This document shows positions 25,366 to 33,080 of a stretch of 64,000 nt of DNA, piece after piece. The translations under genes were made by a program, and so were the position numbers. The notes below the pieces were generated by a model. The model was not told the DNA's origin and made no database searches. It was given only the letters and a program-made list of their open reading frames with translations. This DNA comes from Oscillospiraceae bacterium. GTDB lineage: Bacteria > Bacillota > Clostridia > Oscillospirales > Acutalibacteraceae. The stretch covers positions 186,001 to 250,000 of the forward strand of contig SVNZ01000001.1 of the NCBI GenBank assembly GCA_015066595.1, written 5' to 3'. Every line of letters starts with the position of its first letter. The stretch's first letter is position 1.

Positions 25366-25605
25366 ATGGATGTTATTTCATTAGACAAAGTCAGAATCGG
25401 TGATAGTTGTACCGTTTTATATATTAGAGATGACGATAATAACAAAAACTTTAGGCTATATGATTTAGGTGTAGTAAAAAACACCGTTATTGTACCATTA
25501 TTTAAAAGTATGTTCGGAGATACAATTGCATACAAAATAAAAGGAAGTGTTATTGCACTCAGAAAAAAAGACTGTAAAAAAATCAAAGTAAAACTAGATT
25601 TTTAG
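25366..25605 (+). CDS. feoA: FeoA-like protein of ferrous iron transport
   Basis: This small cytosolic protein of 79 residues has the SH3-like FeoA fold pattern: LDKVRIGDSCTVLYIR, then LYDLGVVKNTVIVPL, and a last strand YKIKGSVIALRKKD. FeoA is an accessory or regulator of the FeoB Fe(II) transporter. The gene lies 10 bases before feoB, on the opposite strand to the deo operon, with a shared intergenic region of 130 bases. The inverted repeat ATTCT/AGAAT (25325-25341) lies upstream of the start. It might be an iron-regulator site, but it does not match a known box clearly. Confidence 0.88.
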   Translation: MDVISLDKVRIGDSCTVLYIRDDDNNKNFRLYDLGVVKNTVIVPLFKSMFGDTIAYKIKGSVIALRKKDCKKIKVKLDF

Positions 25606-25615
25606 GCGGTTTCAT

Positions 25616-27511
25616 ATGCTCCATTTACGTGATATTAGAGAAAACAAAGCTCAACAAAAATATGATTTAGAAATAGCACTGGCAGGCAATCCTAATGTTG
25701 GAAAAAGCACAGTATTCAATGCATTAACAGGTTTGAAACAACATACCGGAAACTGGAGCGGAAAGACAGTGTCTAATGCTGTAGGGTATTTCAAGCACAG
25801 TGGTTCTATTATCAAGGTTGTTGACCTGCCCGGTACTTATTCTTTAAGTTCTAATTCTGATGAAGAAGTATTAGCTAATGAATATATTATAAGTGACACA
25901 GCTTCATGCATTATCGTCGTAGTTGATGCAACAAATCTTGAACGAAATCTGAATTTCGTATTACAAATATTAACAAGAACACAAAAAGTTGTAATATGTC
26001 TAAATATGTTTGACGAAGCAATCAGCAAAGGGATTTCTATCGATACAGATGAGTTATCGCTACAGCTAGGAGTACCAGTTGTGTCAACATCAGCAATAAA
26101 AAAGAGTGGACTAGATGAATTAAAGAAAGTATCTTTAGATGTAGCCTTAGGTAATACAAAGACATTTAAAACTATAAAAAACATTGAAACAGACGACTAT
26201 TCAAAATGTATCGAATGTATCTATGATCAATGTACAAAGATATGTACTTCCTGTTTAAAGTTAAGTAATAATAGACAAAGTGATTTTGACAGACAAGTTG
26301 ATAAATTCATGACATCTAAAATCACTGGACTTCCTATAATGCTTCTTTTACTGTGTATAATATTTTGGATAACAATAGTCGGAGCGAACTTTTTAAGCGA
26401 ACATTTAAGTGTATTTTTTAATTATGTAAAAGGCGTAATGTTTTCACTGTTTATAAATCTTGATATAAACAGTATTTTCATTGACTTTTTAATAAACGGA
26501 GTTTACACCACTTTGTCTTGGGTGGTTGCAGTGATGCTTCCACCAATGGCGATATTTTTTCCTATGTTCTCGCTTTTAGAAGATTCTGGTTATCTGCCCA
26601 GAATTGCATTTAATCTTGATTCATGTTTTCATAGGGTTGGTGCTCATGGAAAACAATCGTTGACAATGGCAATGGGGTTTGGTTGTAATTCGTGCGGTGT
26701 TATTGGATGCAGAATTATTGATTCTGAACGTGAGAAGAACATAGCTGTACTAACTAATAGTTTTATACCTTGCAACGGAAAACTGCCTACGCTTATTGCT
26801 ATCACATCTATTTTTTTTACAAATGCAGTATCCGGATTTATAAGTTCAATATTTACTGCTCTAATTTTATTGATATTGATAGTACTAGCGGTTTTTATAA
26901 CATTATTAACTTCAAAATTTTTATCTATAACAATATTAAAAGGACAATCATCGTCTTTCATGTTAGAGCTTCCACCCTATCGTAAACCACAGTTTTTAAA
27001 AACTATAATCTATTCACTTAAAGACAGAGCGTGGTTTGTGTTGCTAAGAGCTGTTGCGGTTGCGATACCTGCAGGTGCAGTAATATGGTGTATGGCTAAT
27101 ATTAAAATTGACAGCATATCATTACTAGACTACACAACGATATATTTAGATCCTATAGGTGAGTTCTTTGGTTTAGATGGTGTGATTTTAATGGCCTTTA
27201 TTCTTGGCTTTCCAGCTAACGAAACAGTAATCCCTATTATGCTTATGGCATATTCTTCAAGTAATACGTTGATGGAATATAGTTCTATTACTGAACTCGG
27301 TAGTATATTAGCTTCAAACGGTTGGACTATTGTGACTGCGATATGCTTTTTGATGCTTTGTATGTTTCATTTTCCGTGTTCAACTACTTGCATTTCAATA
27401 TATAAGGAATCTAAGAGCATAAAGCTAACTGCTTTATCAATGATAATTCCAACTTTTATCGGCTTATCACTTTGCTTACTTGTAAAAAGTATAGGTGTGT
27501 TTTTTCACTAA
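25616..27511 (+). CDS. feoB: Ferrous iron transport protein B
   Basis: FeoB imports Fe(II) across the cytoplasmic membrane. The N-terminal GTPase domain shows G1 GNPNVGKST (24-32), G3 DLPG (70-73) and a G4 region LNMFDEA (129-135, where NxxD stands as NMFD). After a short helical linker come several transmembrane segments with the gate-type repeats GFGCNSCGVIGCR and FPANETVIPI. With 631 residues it is shorter than E. coli FeoB (about 770), mainly in the linker and C-terminus. The linker contains five Cys residues (198, 201, 206, 210, 213), which is unusual to my knowledge. The stop codon overlaps the convergent sigK stop by 4 bases. Confidence 0.94.
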   Translation: MLHLRDIRENKAQQKYDLEIALAGNPNVGKSTVFNALTGLKQHTGNWSGKTVSNAVGYFKHSGSIIKVVDLPGTYSLSSNSDEEVLANEYIISDTASCIIVVVDATNLERNLNFVLQILTRTQKVVICLNMFDEAISKGISIDTDELSLQLGVPVVSTSAIKKSGLDELKKVSLDVALGNTKTFKTIKNIETDDYSKCIECIYDQCTKICTSCLKLSNNRQSDFDRQVDKFMTSKITGLPIMLLLLCIIFWITIVGANFLSEHLSVFFNYVKGVMFSLFINLDINSIFIDFLINGVYTTLSWVVAVMLPPMAIFFPMFSLLEDSGYLPRIAFNLDSCFHRVGAHGKQSLTMAMGFGCNSCGVIGCRIIDSEREKNIAVLTNSFIPCNGKLPTLIAITSIFFTNAVSGFISSIFTALILLILIVLAVFITLLTSKFLSITILKGQSSSFMLELPPYRKPQFLKTIIYSLKDRAWFVLLRAVAVAIPAGAVIWCMANIKIDSISLLDYTTIYLDPIGEFFGLDGVILMAFILGFPANETVIPIMLMAYSSSNTLMEYSSITELGSILASNGWTIVTAICFLMLCMFHFPCSTTCISIYKESKSIKLTALSMIIPTFIGLSLCLLVKSIGVFFH

Positions 27512-28194
27512 CCTTTTTCATATTTTTTTCTTAGCTGCTGCAAAGCTTTCTTTTCTATTCTTGAAACGTATGAACGTGATATATTTAGTTTCTTTGCTAT
27601 TTCTCGCTGTGTTAATGGTGAAGTATCATTTAACCCAAAGCGCATTACGATTATCTCCTTTTCCCTGTTGCTCAACACTTCATCTAAATAGGTATATAGT
27701 TTCTCAAGATTGATTTTTGTATCGATATTTTCAATTATGTCGTCATCAACTGACATAATATCCATCAGAGTCAGGGGGTTGCCATCTTTATCAGTATCAA
27801 TAGCGTCGTTAAGAGAAACATCCTGAGCTGTTTTCTTACAGTTTCTAAAGTGCATCAGTATTTCGTTTTCTATGCAACGAGAAGCGTAGCTGGATAGTTT
27901 GATTTTTTTATCTGGGTTATAAGTGTTAATGGCTTTTATGAGCCCTATTGTACCAATAGAAACCAGATCATCTTGATCGCTGATACAGTGGTAGTACTTT
28001 TTAATTATGTGTGCAACAAGTCTTAAATTATGTTCAACGAGTTTATTTCGAGCTTTTATATCACCAAGTGCAACTTGCTTTAGATAAATGTCCTCCTCGT
28101 CTTTTGATAAAGGCTTTGGAAAGGTTTCGTTGTGACAAATATGAAGTACAAACAAAAACAAATATTGACTGATATAATATAAAAACTCTAACAT
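27508..28194 (-). CDS. sigK: Sporulation sigma factor SigK (pro-sigma-K), uninterrupted
   Basis: Sigma-K directs late mother-cell transcription during sporulation. The 228-residue protein begins with a hydrophobic pro-sequence of about 20 residues (LEFLYYISQYLFLFVLHI), as in pro-sigma-K, which is removed by SpoIVFB-type proteolysis. It continues with the diagnostic FPKPLS, then region 2 (NKLVEHNLRLVAHIIKKY) and region 4 (REIAKKLNISRSYVSRIEKKAL). The gene is continuous, so no skin-type element interrupts it. ATG 28194 is chosen because GGAG lies 7 bases upstream. The TTG at 28209 is less likely. The ribosome binding site is buried in a long hairpin. prfC lies just upstream on the same strand. 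Confidence 0.92.
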   Translation of the reverse strand: MLEFLYYISQYLFLFVLHICHNETFPKPLSKDEEDIYLKQVALGDIKARNKLVEHNLRLVAHIIKKYYHCISDQDDLVSIGTIGLIKAINTYNPDKKIKLSSYASRCIENEILMHFRNCKKTAQDVSLNDAIDTDKDGNPLTLMDIMSVDDDIIENIDTKINLEKLYTYLDEVLSNREKEIIVMRFGLNDTSPLTQREIAKKLNISRSYVSRIEKKALQQLRKKYEKG

Positions 28195-28251
28195 AATAAC
28201 ACTCCGCAAATAAGAATTACTACAATTCTATTCACGGAGTGTTATTTTTTT
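28195..28251. promoter_or_regulatory. Hairpin masking the sigK ribosome binding site; terminator-like on + strand
   Basis: AATAACACTCCG (28195-28206) and CGGAGTGTTATT (28235-28246) form a perfect 12-bp stem. The 28-base loop holds a second stem, AGAATT (28213-28218) / AATTCT (28224-28229). In the sigK mRNA the downstream arm contains GGAG and ends directly at the start codon, so translation from any transcript entering from prfC should be blocked. On the + strand the stem runs into T7 (28245-28251), so it could also stop antisense transcription. Confidence 0.7.
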
Positions 28252-28265
28252 GCAAGTCCTATATA

Positions 28266-29852
28266 TTATTCATTCGTGCCAAATTCTTCTAGAGTTAATC
28301 CTTTGTTATGCTCAAGCGCCCAGTTGATACTCCAAAAGCTCCTAAACAAAAGTAGTTTTCTGTCTTTAAAGTCAGCAACTATCTTTGTATCAGAAGCAAG
28401 GTCAAGTTCTTTGACATCACAGTCAGACGTGATCCATCTGATGAACTGATACGGAAGTGTACTCATGATTATTTCAACGTTATATTCGTTTTCAAGTCTG
28501 TGTTTCAAAACATCAAACTGTAGTACACCAACAACGCCAACTATGACCTCTTCCATACCAGAATCAGGCTCATGGAAAATCTGAATCGCGCCCTCCTGCG
28601 CAATCTGATTGATTCCTTTAACAAACTGTTTACGCTTCATTGTATCTTTTTGACGTACAAGCGCAAAATGTTCAGGAGCAAAAGTTGGAATACCTTTGAA
28701 TTTGAATTTTTGACCTGGAGTGACAATGGTATCACCGATAGAGAAAATGCCCGGATCAAAAACACCGATGATATCTCCGGCATAGGCTTCATCGACTATC
28801 TCACGCTCTTGAGCCATAATTTGCTGTGGCTGTGAAAGTCGCATTTTCCTGTCACTCTGCGCATGGTAAACTTCCATGTTTTTGTCGAACTTACCTGAAC
28901 AGATACGCATAAACGCAACTCTGTCACGATGAGCTTTGTTCATGTTGGCTTGAATTTTAAACACAAAAGCAGAGAAAAAGTCTGATTCAGGCTCAATGAT
29001 TTCATCACTGGTTTCTCTTGGTAACGGGCTAGTAGTAAGATTAAGAAACTCTTTCAAAAATGGTTCTACACCGAAATTTGTCAACGCTGAACCAAAAAAC
29101 ACAGGAGTTAATTGACCCGCCCTTACTTGCTCTAAATCAAACTCATTTCCCGCGCCATCAAGCAGTTCTATGTCTTCAATAAGTTGATCTTTTTGTCCGT
29201 AAAACAGTTTAGAATCCAAATCAGGATCATCAAGCATAAGTTCTTCTTTCTCTACTTCCTTTTGACCATTATTAGCAGTGAAAGATAGTATCTTCTTTTC
29301 ATTTCTGTCATACACGCCTTTAAACTCTTTACCTGAACCGATAGGCCAATTCATAGGACATGTGTTTATACCAAGAACATTTTCGATATCTTCTAGAAGC
29401 TCGAAAGGATTCTTAGAATCTCTATCCATCTTATTGATGAAAGTTATAATCGGTATGTGTCGCATTACACAAACTTTAAAAAGTTTGATAGTCTGGTTTT
29501 CTACACCTTTTGATGCATCAATGACCATTACTGCGCTGTCTGCCGCCATAAGAGTTCTATATGTGTCCTCAGAAAAATCCTGGTGTCCCGGTGTATCAAG
29601 AATATTGATACAATAATCATCATATTTAAATTGCATTACAGATGATGTAACAGAAATACCACGCTGTTTTTCTATTTCCATCCAGTCGGACACAGCATGC
29701 TTTGCTGTTTTTTTACCTTTAACCGAACCAGCAAGATTTATAGCACCACCATATAATAACAGCTTTTCAGTAAGCGTTGTTTTGCCGGCATCAGGGTGCG
29801 ATATAATCGCAAAAGTTCTTCGCTTGCTTATTTCACTTTGAAAATTGCTCAA
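28266..29852 (-). CDS. prfC: Peptide chain release factor 3
   Basis: RF3 is the translational GTPase that recycles RF1 and RF2 after peptide release. The 528-residue product has the same length as E. coli RF3 (529). The N-terminus KRRTFAIISHPDAGKTTLTEKLLLYGG carries G1; G3 is LDTPGHQDFSEDTYRTL and G4 INKMDRD. The C-terminal RF3 domain follows. I place the start at TTG 29852: GGAGGGG lies 6 bases upstream. ATG 29867 lies upstream of that site and would translate through it. It has no terminator of its own before sigK. Confidence 0.96.
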   Translation of the reverse strand: MSNFQSEISKRRTFAIISHPDAGKTTLTEKLLLYGGAINLAGSVKGKKTAKHAVSDWMEIEKQRGISVTSSVMQFKYDDYCINILDTPGHQDFSEDTYRTLMAADSAVMVIDASKGVENQTIKLFKVCVMRHIPIITFINKMDRDSKNPFELLEDIENVLGINTCPMNWPIGSGKEFKGVYDRNEKKILSFTANNGQKEVEKEELMLDDPDLDSKLFYGQKDQLIEDIELLDGAGNEFDLEQVRAGQLTPVFFGSALTNFGVEPFLKEFLNLTTSPLPRETSDEIIEPESDFFSAFVFKIQANMNKAHRDRVAFMRICSGKFDKNMEVYHAQSDRKMRLSQPQQIMAQEREIVDEAYAGDIIGVFDPGIFSIGDTIVTPGQKFKFKGIPTFAPEHFALVRQKDTMKRKQFVKGINQIAQEGAIQIFHEPDSGMEEVIVGVVGVLQFDVLKHRLENEYNVEIIMSTLPYQFIRWITSDCDVKELDLASDTKIVADFKDRKLLLFRSFWSINWALEHNKGLTLEEFGTNE

Positions 29853-29979
29853 GCCTATCCCCTCCATTGATTCATACTTACATATTTTACTATTTTTTCA
29901 TCACTAAAGTCAACATAAAATACACACGAATATTTTTGTATGCCATTGTGAAATGTATGTGAAATACACAGTTTTTCAC

Positions 29980-30006
29980 TTGACATTAGCAAGTACTCGG
30001 TATAAT
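29980..30006 (+). promoter_or_regulatory. Probable promoter of hemW
   Basis: TTGACA (29980-29985) and TATAAT (30001-30006) both match consensus, but the spacer is only 15 bases. Transcription would begin near 30013 and leave a leader of about 95 bases. Confidence 0.6.
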
Positions 30007-30054
30007 ATAAAATTAAAGAATAAATTCTACTATTTTTTCATATACTTTCCAAGC

Positions 30055-30083
30055 TGAGGCAGGAGCTGTGCGTTCCTGCCTCA
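30055..30083 (+). promoter_or_regulatory. Leader hairpin upstream of hemW
   Basis: TGAGGCAGGA (30055-30064) pairs with TCCTGCCTCA (30074-30083), a 10-bp GC-rich stem with a 9-base loop. It lies in the predicted 5' leader 25 bases before the hemW start. No T-run follows directly. Its role is unknown: mRNA stability or a regulatory hairpin are possible. Confidence 0.6.
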
Positions 30084-30108
30084 ACTCATTTTCTATATAG
30101 GAGTTAGT

Positions 30109-31212
30109 ATGAAGAACCTTGGTCTATATATACACATACCTTTTTGTGAACAAAAATGTCCTTACTGTGATTTTTACAGTGAATGCGATAAAAATGAATA
30201 TGATACTTATGCAAGCAAGTTGATTGATCGCATTGTTTTCTTTTCAAACTTGTACAAACGACAGATAGACACTGTGTACTTCGGCGGAGGAACACCTTCT
30301 GTCCTTGGTACGAAGAGGCTCTCGATGATATTAAAATCAATCAAAGACAACTTTTTAGTAAATAAAGATGCTGAAATCACTGTTGAAGCAAATCCTTGTA
30401 CTGCTAAACAATTAGATTTTAAAACGCTTAGTAACGCGGGTTTCAATAGGCTGTCGGTCGGTCTGCAAAGCTCTGATGAAAATGAACTGAAAATATTAGG
30501 CAGAAGGCATACAGCGAATGACGCAAAAGAAACCGTAACAGCTGCAAAAAATGCCGGGTTTAAAAATATTTCGCTCGACTTAATGATATGTATTCCTACC
30601 CAAACAAAAAGCAGTCTTACAGAATCAATTAAATTCTGTAAAGACTGCGAAGTTGCGCATATTTCAGCGTATATTCTAAAAGTTGAAGAAAACACTCCGT
30701 TTTATAGAATGAAGGAAAATCTTAACCTTTTTGATGATGATACACAAGCTGATATTTATTTACATATGGTGAGTGAACTATCTAAGCATGGATATGAACA
30801 ATATGAAATCTCAAATTTTTGTAATCCTGGTTTTGAGGGCAAACATAATCTTAAATACTGGCACGATGAAGAATATCTTGGTATCGGTCCATCAGCTCAT
30901 TCATATATTAATGGCAAACGCTTCTACTATGGCAGAAGCATAAATGATTTTTATAACAATATTTTGTTAGAAGATGGCAACGGTGGAGATATTGAAGAAT
31001 ACATTATGCTTGCGATGCGTCTTAAAGAGGGCTTGAATTTAAATGAATTAGAAAAGAAGTATAACTATAGGTTATCAAATAACTTTCAGCTAAGATTAAA
31101 TAATCTAAAAAAAGAAGGCATGATTAATATAATTGATAATACTATTTCTTTAACTACTAGAGGTTTTTTGGTATCAAATACTATAATTTCGTATTTATGT
31201 GACGCACTTTAA
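30109..31212 (+). CDS. hemW: HemW-type radical SAM protein (coproporphyrinogen III oxidase-like)
   Basis: The 367-residue radical SAM protein has the cluster motif CEQKCPYCDF (CxxxCxxC) after LYIHIPF, the SAM-binding FGGGTPS, and the C-terminal HemN_C domain (EEYIMLAMRLKEGLN). Proteins of this size and motif pattern are HemW, proposed heme chaperones, and are often misannotated as oxygen-independent coproporphyrinogen oxidase (HemN). In Firmicutes hemW often lies near lepA and hrcA, but not here. A GGAG site precedes ATG 30109. The stop codon overlaps the convergent gerQ-like stop by 4 bases. Confidence 0.9.
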   Translation: MKNLGLYIHIPFCEQKCPYCDFYSECDKNEYDTYASKLIDRIVFFSNLYKRQIDTVYFGGGTPSVLGTKRLSMILKSIKDNFLVNKDAEITVEANPCTAKQLDFKTLSNAGFNRLSVGLQSSDENELKILGRRHTANDAKETVTAAKNAGFKNISLDLMICIPTQTKSSLTESIKFCKDCEVAHISAYILKVEENTPFYRMKENLNLFDDDTQADIYLHMVSELSKHGYEQYEISNFCNPGFEGKHNLKYWHDEEYLGIGPSAHSYINGKRFYYGRSINDFYNNILLEDGNGGDIEEYIMLAMRLKEGLNLNELEKKYNYRLSNNFQLRLNNLKKEGMINIIDNTISLTTRGFLVSNTIISYLCDAL

Positions 31213-31814
31213 TAATAAAATCTGATGAATTTTATGTTATAAAAATCACACGCTGTCAAATCATTAGTATCAAGTTCGTTAATCAGAATATAGTTAGCCC
31301 CAACGCCTAGTAAAAAACCACTCTTTTCTTCTAACTGAGTGCTACCTACCAAAAATGTTACAGTGATTCTTCTTCCTATTTGTGTTCTGATAAAACCATT
31401 AAGATACTGTATGGATTCTGCAGTAACAGGAAAAGGATTAGAAAAATCTGTTATAGCGACATTTCCAACCTGGTTTATATCAGTAGTAGGTGTTTGTGTA
31501 TTCATCGATGAATTAAGTGTTGTAGTTGGTGTTGATACAAATGATGGACTAGTTGGCGGTATGCTAAGGTTATAATCAGCGTCATATGGAACACCTGTTG
31601 GGTAATCTGTATTTATGTTTTGAGGTAATGTATTTATCTGGCCGCTTACTGGTGGATTTACGTTTATACCTCTGGAAGCAAGGTTGTATTCAGCTATCTG
31701 TTCAAGCGACGGTATATTAGGACTTTGTATAAAATTTTGTGGTTCTAAGCCACTTGCGTCTGCAACTGTGCCTTCTATTCCGTAGATTCTACCTAAATCA
31801 ATCTGATTGTTCAA
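31209..31814 (-). CDS. GerQ-like spore coat protein (divergent)
   Basis: The 201-residue protein has a long low-complexity N-terminal part rich in Pro, Thr, Ser and Asn (about residues 20-125). Its C-terminal domain of about 70 residues (SIQYLNGFIRTQIGRRITVTF ... ILINELDTNDLTACDFYNIKFIRFYY) resembles the C-terminal half of GerQ, the coat protein that B. subtilis CwlJ needs to localise. It follows cwlJ directly (14-base gap), matching the B. subtilis order cwlJ-gerQ. The start is TTG 31814 with GGAGG 8 bases upstream. Identification rests on weak similarity plus gene order, so I leave the symbol empty. Confidence 0.65.
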   Translation of the reverse strand: MNNQIDLGRIYGIEGTVADASGLEPQNFIQSPNIPSLEQIAEYNLASRGINVNPPVSGQINTLPQNINTDYPTGVPYDADYNLSIPPTSPSFVSTPTTTLNSSMNTQTPTTDINQVGNVAITDFSNPFPVTAESIQYLNGFIRTQIGRRITVTFLVGSTQLEEKSGFLLGVGANYILINELDTNDLTACDFYNIKFIRFYY

Positions 31815-31828
31815 TGTAATTACCTCCG

Positions 31829-32272
31829 TTAAGTATTAGCGTAAGATGCTGTTGGTGAATAAAAACAATGTGCTCCTACCCTATTGTAAATCACACCGAT
31901 TCGAGTAGGAAAATAAGTAGGACAAGACTGTGAATATGGGTTAAAAAAGAATAGCGAATTACCGACTGCACTTGATGTGTTGCCCGCAAGAGCCCAATCA
32001 GCAATTTGATAGTGTATATCTTCAGGGTTCATGTTATATATGTTTTGGCTATTATATGCGCCTCGAACGCTTGTTTTTAAGCACGTGAATTGATTTGGCT
32101 GCTCAATAATAGCTCTAACATCACCTCCGTTGCTAACTCGTGAAAATTCACCGTTTTCTACTGTGGAACGGTTTATAACAACTGAAGCAACTGCAGCCAT
32201 ACCATCATAACCCTCGCCACCCGCTTCGCACTGTATGAGTCGTGCGAGTAACTCTCTAGTATCATAAGCCAT
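31829..32272 (-). CDS. cwlJ: Spore cortex-lytic cell wall hydrolase, CwlJ type
   Basis: CwlJ belongs to the SleB/CwlJ hydrolase family (Hydrolase_2), which degrades cortex peptidoglycan during germination. The 147-residue protein consists of the catalytic domain only, without signal peptide or SleB peptidoglycan-binding domain, as in CwlJ. The signature LLARLIQCEAGGEGYDGMAAVASVVINR holds the catalytic Glu, and QFTC and the FFNP block follow. ATG 32272 is preceded by AAGGTGG. Upstream on the - strand, AC (32321-32320), 16 bases, then CATAATATG resembles a sigma-K-type promoter (CATAnnnTA) at low confidence. A gerQ-like gene follows. Confidence 0.88.
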   Translation of the reverse strand: MAYDTRELLARLIQCEAGGEGYDGMAAVASVVINRSTVENGEFSRVSNGGDVRAIIEQPNQFTCLKTSVRGAYNSQNIYNMNPEDIHYQIADWALAGNTSSAVGNSLFFFNPYSQSCPTYFPTRIGVIYNRVGAHCFYSPTASYANT

Positions 32273-32329
32273 CACATCACCACCTTATCTGTAACATATT
32301 ATGCATATCATTATATTGCGTGTTTGTCC

Positions 32330-32358
32330 TTGACATAACGACAAAAAGAAAGTAAAAT
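32330..32358 (+). promoter_or_regulatory. Sigma-A promoter of tRNA-Ser
   Basis: TTGACA (32330-32335) and TAAAAT (32353-32358) are separated by 17 bases. The mature tRNA starts about 46 bases downstream of the expected start point. Confidence 0.75.
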
Positions 32359-32410
32359 AACTGTTGAAATTATGTTCAAAGAAGTATTGAGTTTGAAACT
32401 TAATATATAT

Positions 32411-32499
32411 GGAGACGTATCGAAGTGGTCATAACGGGGCTGACTCGAAATCAGTTAGGGAGCAATCCCCCGCGGGTTCGAATCCCGCCGTCTCCGCCA
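32411..32499 (+). tRNA. tRNA-Ser (anticodon CGA)
   Basis: The acceptor stem GGAGACG pairs with CGTCTCC, followed by discriminator G and an encoded CCA. The anticodon loop CTCGAAA gives anticodon CGA, reading UCG. A long variable arm (GGGAGCAATCCCC) and the T-arm GCGGGTTCGAATCCCGC identify a type II serine tRNA of 89 bases. Confidence 0.97.
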
Positions 32500-32501
32500 A
32501 A

Positions 32502-32544
32502 AAAAGAACTGCAACTCTTTTATATGAGTTGCAGTCTTTTTTTC
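32502..32544 (+). terminator. Terminator after tRNA-Ser
   Basis: ACTGCAACTC (32508-32517) pairs with GAGTTGCAGT (32526-32535) and is followed by CTTTTTTT. An A-run lies on the other side. Confidence 0.92.
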
Positions 32545-32578
32545 AATATGATAGAATCATTATAGGCGGTGAAAAATT

Positions 32579-33061
32579 TTGAATACTAATACATATAGAA
32601 ATATGTACAAAATAATTTTTAAAATTATGGGTAACTTAACCCCTCTTACTGTTGATTGTGGTGTGTTATGTGGTGGTGCGTGTTGTAAAGGTGATGAAAA
32701 CATAGGAATGAAACTATTCCCACATGAAGACAGTGCCTTAGAAATTAGAGCAAACAGTTCAGGCGAAAGACTAGCAATATGTAACGGTACGTGTAATAGG
32801 ACTGAGCGTCCACTAGCGTGCAGGATATTCCCATTCTTTCCGACTATTGATGAGAATGGAAAGATTTTTGTTGAGCTTGATTACAGAGCGCAAAGACTGT
32901 GTCCTATGATCGAACACAGTGATGAGTTGTTATTTGACCCGAAGTTTTTTAAAGCAGTTAAAAAAGTCGGAAAAATACTGTCAAAAGACGAGGAATGCAA
33001 AGCATTTTTGAGAGATTCTACAGATGAAATTGATATGTTTCATTCATTCTACCAAAAATAA
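32579..33061 (+). CDS. Cysteine-cluster protein (YkgJ-like zinc or iron chelating domain)
   Basis: The 160-residue protein has eight Cys residues in its first two thirds: 27, 31, 35, 36, 68, 72, 81 and 108 (CGVLCGGACC, CNGTC, ACRIFPFFP, CP). The CxxxCxxxCC...RPxxCRxFPFFP pattern resembles the YkgJ/CxxCxxCC family, annotated as possible zinc- or iron-chelating proteins. No function is established. It uses TTG 32579 behind GGCGGTG; ATG 32603 is an alternative. The gene follows the tRNA-Ser terminator and precedes a DUF975 membrane protein by 19 bases. Confidence 0.75.
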   Translation: MNTNTYRNMYKIIFKIMGNLTPLTVDCGVLCGGACCKGDENIGMKLFPHEDSALEIRANSSGERLAICNGTCNRTERPLACRIFPFFPTIDENGKIFVELDYRAQRLCPMIEHSDELLFDPKFFKAVKKVGKILSKDEECKAFLRDSTDEIDMFHSFYQK

Positions 33062-33080
33062 TTTTTTAAAGGAGAAAGCT

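Larger units (their letters stand above)
29868..30108. other. Divergent intergenic region prfC/hemW
   Basis: This 241-base region separates prfC (-) from hemW (+). It contains two close copies of TGTGAAAT (29947-29968 area) and a nearby TTTTTCAC, a hemW promoter, and a leader hairpin. I see no open reading frame or RNA gene. Confidence 0.6.

Noticed and set aside
27508..28209. sigK interrupted by a skin-type element
   Set aside because: The coding sequence is continuous through regions 2 and 4 with no frameshift.
32411..32499. tRNA-Leu instead of tRNA-Ser
   Set aside because: Both have long variable arms, but the anticodon loop CTCGAAA gives CGA, a serine anticodon, and the encoded discriminator G fits serine.
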